Shown: positions 61,291-64,000 of the stretch, piece after piece
Numbering within the stretch: position 1 is the first letter of the stretch
Layout: each line of letters starts with the position of its first letter
Assembly: GCA_050331095.1 (NCBI GenBank)
Contig: JBHJHE010000001.1
Coordinates: 1-64,000 of the forward strand
From: MED-G105 sp050331095
Lineage (GTDB): Bacteria > Pseudomonadota > Alphaproteobacteria > Caulobacterales > Parvularculaceae
Direction: 5' to 3'
DNA: 64,000 nucleotides
Notes under the pieces: generated by a model
The model's input: only the letters and a program-made list of their open reading frames with translations
The model's database searches: none
What the model was told of the DNA's origin: nothing
Translations under genes and position numbers: made by a program

Positions 61291-62190
61291 TCAGACGGCG
61301 AACGTCTCTTTCGCCACGCGGTAGGTGTTGGCGTAGGCCTCGACGCTTTTCTCGATCGGCTTGGCGTAGCCGCCGCCGATCGCCATCGACACCGGCACGC
61401 CCGCCGCGCGGCACGCCCCCAGAACCATCTGGTCCCGGCGCATCAGCCCTCCGGAGCTTAGGTCCATTCGGCCGAGCCGGTCCTCCTTCAACGGATCGAC
61501 GCCGGCCTGGTAGAGCGCAAGGTCCGGCCGGAACGCGAAGACCGCCGGCAGCGCCCGCTCGACGGCTGCGAGGTAGGCCTCGTCCCCGGCGCCGTCGGGC
61601 AGCGCGACGTCGAGGTCGGACGGGGGCTTGCGGAAAGGAAAATTCTTTTCACCGTGCACGGACATAACGAACACGTCGGGCCGCGGGCCGAGAATGGCCG
61701 CGTTGCCGTCGCCCTGGTGGACGTCGAGGTCGATGATCGCGACGCGCGCGAGGCGGCGCTCGGCGAGGAGCGCGAGGGCGGCGACGGCGAAGTCGTTGAA
61801 GACGCAGTACCCCGCGCCGAAGTCGTAATGCGCATGGTGGGTGCCGCCGGCGAGTTGGCCCGAAATCCCGTCGTCAAGGGCGGCGCGGGCCGCCGCGACC
61901 GCGCCGCCGATCGTCGCCCGGGCGCGCTTCGGGATTTGCGGGCTCCAGGGAAAGCCGATGCGGCGCATCGCCTTTGGTTCGATCGATCCGTCGTCGATCG
62001 CCGCGACATAGGCCGGATCGTGCGCGCGTTGGAGATCGGCGTCGGCGGCGGCGGGCGACAGGATCAATTCGTCGGCGCGCAGGACGCTGTCGTCGACGAG
62101 CTTTCGGCGGAGCATGCCGTATTTGCGGCCCGGAAATCGGTGGCCGGCCGGCAGATTGAGGTCGAAGACGTCCGAATAGAAGACCCGCAA
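61291..62190 (-). CDS. Histone deacetylase-like amidohydrolase
   Basis: 299 aa from TTG at 62190. Class II HDAC/acetoin utilisation fold: AGGTHHAHYDFGAGYCVFND with the charge-relay His pair, IDLDVHQGDGNAAI with zinc ligands Asp and His, then the C-terminal LSSGGLMRRDQMVLGACRAA and AIGGGYAKPIEKSVEAYANT. Probably deacetylates a small amide or protein. It begins 4 bases after hemH ends and is likely cotranscribed. Confidence 0.92.
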   Translation of the reverse strand: MRVFYSDVFDLNLPAGHRFPGRKYGMLRRKLVDDSVLRADELILSPAAADADLQRAHDPAYVAAIDDGSIEPKAMRRIGFPWSPQIPKRARATIGGAVAAARAALDDGISGQLAGGTHHAHYDFGAGYCVFNDFAVAALALLAERRLARVAIIDLDVHQGDGNAAILGPRPDVFVMSVHGEKNFPFRKPPSDLDVALPDGAGDEAYLAAVERALPAVFAFRPDLALYQAGVDPLKEDRLGRMDLSSGGLMRRDQMVLGACRAAGVPVSMAIGGGYAKPIEKSVEAYANTYRVAKETFAV

Positions 62191-62194
62191 CGAC

Positions 62195-63286
62195 CTACCG
62201 CGCGTTGACGTAGGCTGGCGCGGCCGGCGCCTCGGCGATCCAGCCCGAAAGCTCCGTGCGCGCGATCGCCTCCAGGAGATCGACCGCCTCCGGCGCGTCG
62301 TTGAGACAGGGGATGGCGTCGAAGTCCATCCCGCCAGCCTCTTCGAACTGTTCGCGCGCGGCGATGCCGATCTCTTCCAGCGTCTCGATGCAATCAGCGA
62401 CGAACGCCGGGGTGATGACGGCGAGGCGGCGCGCGCCGTCGGCGGCGAGGCCGTCGATGACGTCCGTCGTCGCGGGCTCGAGCCACTTTTCCGCGCCGAA
62501 CTTCGATTGGAAGGCCGTGGGCGCGAACTCGCGCGTCCAACCCATGCGCTCGCGCAGGAGCCGCGCCGTCTTCTGACAATGGCAATGGTAGGGATCGCCG
62601 GCGTCGAAATAGCGCTGGGGTATGCCGTGGAACGAGATGACGATCCGCTCCGGCGACCAGTCGAGCGCCGCGAGGCGTCGGCGCGTCACCGCGGCCAAGG
62701 CGTCGATGTACGCCGGATGGTCATGAAACGCCGGCGCGAGGCGGATCGCAGGCTGCCAGCGCAACGCCTTCACGGCGTCGAACGTGGCGTCGTGCACGCT
62801 CGCCGTCGTCGTCGCGGAGTACTGCGGGTAGAGCGGCACGACGAGAAGGCGCTCGCAGCCGGCCTCCTTCATCGCCGCGACGCGCGACGCGATCGACGGA
62901 TCGCCGTAGCGCATGGCGAAATCGACCATGACGCCGTCGCCGCCCAGCCGCGCGCGCAATGCGTCCGCCTGGGCGCGGGTATGGCGTAGCAAGGGCGACT
63001 CGGCCGGCTCTTCGAGCCAGATGGACCTGTAGGCTTCCGCCGTTTTCGCGGGCCGCACGTTCAAGATCACGCCGTGGAGCAGCGGCAACCACAGCGCCCG
63101 CGGCAAATCGACGATCCACCGGTCGCTCAGGAACTCCCGCAAGTAGACTTTGACCGCCGCCGGCGTCGGTGCGTTCGGCGTGCCGAGATTGACGAGAAGC
63201 ACGCCGACGCGGCCGCCCGCAACGCGCGGATGATCCGCCGGCTTCGCCGCCGCCAATGTTCTCTCGTCAATCATACCGCCGTCCAT
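62195..63286 (-). CDS. hemH: Ferrochelatase
   Basis: 363 aa from ATG at 63286 (ATG at 63274 would also fit). Core begins VGVLLVNLGTPNAPTPAAVK. Metal-site regions: ISFHGIPQRYFDAGDPYHCH with the catalytic His, QSKFGAEKWLEPATTDVIDG, and ITPAFVADCIETLEEIGIAA with the conserved Glu cluster. Inserts Fe2+ into protoporphyrin IX, last step of haem synthesis. Upstream of the HDAC-like gene. Confidence 0.97.
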   Translation of the reverse strand: MDGGMIDERTLAAAKPADHPRVAGGRVGVLLVNLGTPNAPTPAAVKVYLREFLSDRWIVDLPRALWLPLLHGVILNVRPAKTAEAYRSIWLEEPAESPLLRHTRAQADALRARLGGDGVMVDFAMRYGDPSIASRVAAMKEAGCERLLVVPLYPQYSATTTASVHDATFDAVKALRWQPAIRLAPAFHDHPAYIDALAAVTRRRLAALDWSPERIVISFHGIPQRYFDAGDPYHCHCQKTARLLRERMGWTREFAPTAFQSKFGAEKWLEPATTDVIDGLAADGARRLAVITPAFVADCIETLEEIGIAAREQFEEAGGMDFDAIPCLNDAPEAVDLLEAIARTELSGWIAEAPAAPAYVNAR

Positions 63287-63486
63287 AAGACGCTTTTCCC
63301 ACGGTGTCGTTGCTCGGTACGGCGGGCGCGCGCCGCTGGATGGCCCGGGGCCGCTCGCGAACGTCAGCCGCGTCGGCGCGCCGCCCCCCTTGAACGCGCG
63401 GATCGGCGCGCTGTCACAAAAGCGCAGCAGGAAAGCGGAATACCTGTTAGGCGACGCGCGGGGAAAAGCTTCCAGAAGGCGGGGCC

Positions 63487-64000
63487 ATGACGATAGACAT
63501 CGGACTTTGGGCGGCGGTGGGCTTCCTGTTCGCGGCCTACGCGGTCGTCGGGAACGCCGCGCTGCAGACGCTGGGGACGTTCATCAACTCAAACCAGCGC
63601 TTCGCCTGGCCGATCCTGTTCATCTACGCGGCCGTGATCCTTGTCGCGGCGTTTTACTGGGGCTGGGCCCAGGGCGACCCTTCGTACGGCCGGCTTGACC
63701 GATACCCCGAGATTCAAATCCAGTGGTACCATGCCCTGCCGCCCTTCGTACTGTTGTTGCTGACGCGGACGGGGATCCCCGTCTCCACCACCTTCATGGT
63801 GCTTACGATCTTCGCCGTGGCGTCGGCGAACCTGAACAGCATGCTGGAGAAGTCGCTCGTCGGATACGGCGTCGCGTTCCTCGTTGGCGGAGGGGTCTAC
63901 CTCTTCGTCGCGCCGACGCTTGAGCGGTTTTTCATCGCCACGAAAGACACCCAGCACGCGCTCGTCTGGGTCGTCCTGCAATGGTCGACGACGGCGTTCC
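63487..64000 (+). CDS. Polytopic membrane protein, N-terminal part (cut by window edge)
   Basis: 171 residues visible from ATG at 63487 to the window end without a stop. Four or more hydrophobic segments: LWAAVGFLFAAYAVVGNAAL, then FAWPILFIYAAVILVAAFYW and so on. The stretch LTRTGIPVSTTFMVLTIFAV recalls the G-x-P-V-S-T-T motif of PiT-type phosphate transporters, and the MLEKSLVGYGVAFLVGGGVY helix follows. A distant PiT-like transporter is possible; the rest is needed to say. Confidence 0.75.
   Translation, partial: MTIDIGLWAAVGFLFAAYAVVGNAALQTLGTFINSNQRFAWPILFIYAAVILVAAFYWGWAQGDPSYGRLDRYPEIQIQWYHALPPFVLLLLTRTGIPVSTTFMVLTIFAVASANLNSMLEKSLVGYGVAFLVGGGVYLFVAPTLERFFIATKDTQHALVWVVLQWSTTAF

Overview
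The window is GC-rich (about 70% by eye), densely coded chromosomal DNA of an alphaproteobacterium. The evidence is gene content and order. There is a tsaE-amgK-murU-addB-addA run, convergent trxA, an ihfB-lapA-trpF-trpB-(insert)-trpA-accD-folC run, ubiE-ubiB, sdhC-sdhD-sdhA, rimM-trmD-rplS, an SCO protein divergent from a RegB/RegA redox two-component pair, mmcB and an ABA4-like membrane protein. I cannot fix the family or genus; a marine or Parvularcula/Caulobacterales-like relative would fit, but that is a guess. I see no rRNA, tRNA, CRISPR array, transposase or phage gene, and no stretch over 300 bases without a gene.

Layout. 1-3968: a truncated AraC-type regulator divergent from a two-subunit molybdenum hydroxylase (IorA/IorB type) and its dihaem cytochrome lipoprotein. 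4091-5634: an unrecognised protein with an internal duplication and a secreted YbjN protein. 5858-15118: succinate dehydrogenase, with sdhCDA separated from sdhB by about 5.8 kb of unrelated genes (aldose epimerase, a low-GC orphan, two membrane proteins, an S10 peptidase, a crotonase and a small membrane protein). 15256-17154: an arsenic operon arsR-arsI-arsC-aquaporin. 17216-21502: zapE, a Bcr/CflA-type exporter and rimM-trmD-rplS. 21529-32346: metabolic and envelope genes (LysR with a divergent dehydrogenase, PhoD phosphatase, GNAT, peroxiredoxin-like protein, mdh, OMP, AGCS symporter, PHA depolymerase, SCO). 32430-34537: regB and regA, both with damage at key sites. 34649-42468: M16 protease, lipoprotein, coaBC, a membrane protein/Xre pair, ubiB and ubiE. 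42649-50725: ihfB, lapA, trpF, trpB, a two-gene HEPN-type insert, an O-antigen-ligase-like protein, trpA, accD, folC. 50733-60280: trxA, addA, addB, murU, amgK, tsaE. 60408-64000: ferredoxin, mmcB, an HDAC-like hydrolase, hemH and a truncated membrane protein.

Most of the window is housekeeping. The points that stand out are these. (i) The RegB/RegA system carries a substituted phospho-acceptor H-box in the kinase and a one-base deletion in the regulator, so the global redox switch may be inactive or rewired. (ii) A roughly 100-bp palindromic repeat family occurs as a tandem pair at 25709-25964 and as a single reversed copy at 37391-37479, both times between convergent genes. (iii) folC has no ATG/GTG/TTG upstream of its P-loop and appears to start at ATC in a TAATC overlap. 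(iv) A lower-GC, translationally coupled two-gene cassette with a HEPN-like protein sits between trpB and trpA. (v) A protein of two diverged copies of an acidic module has no function I recognise.
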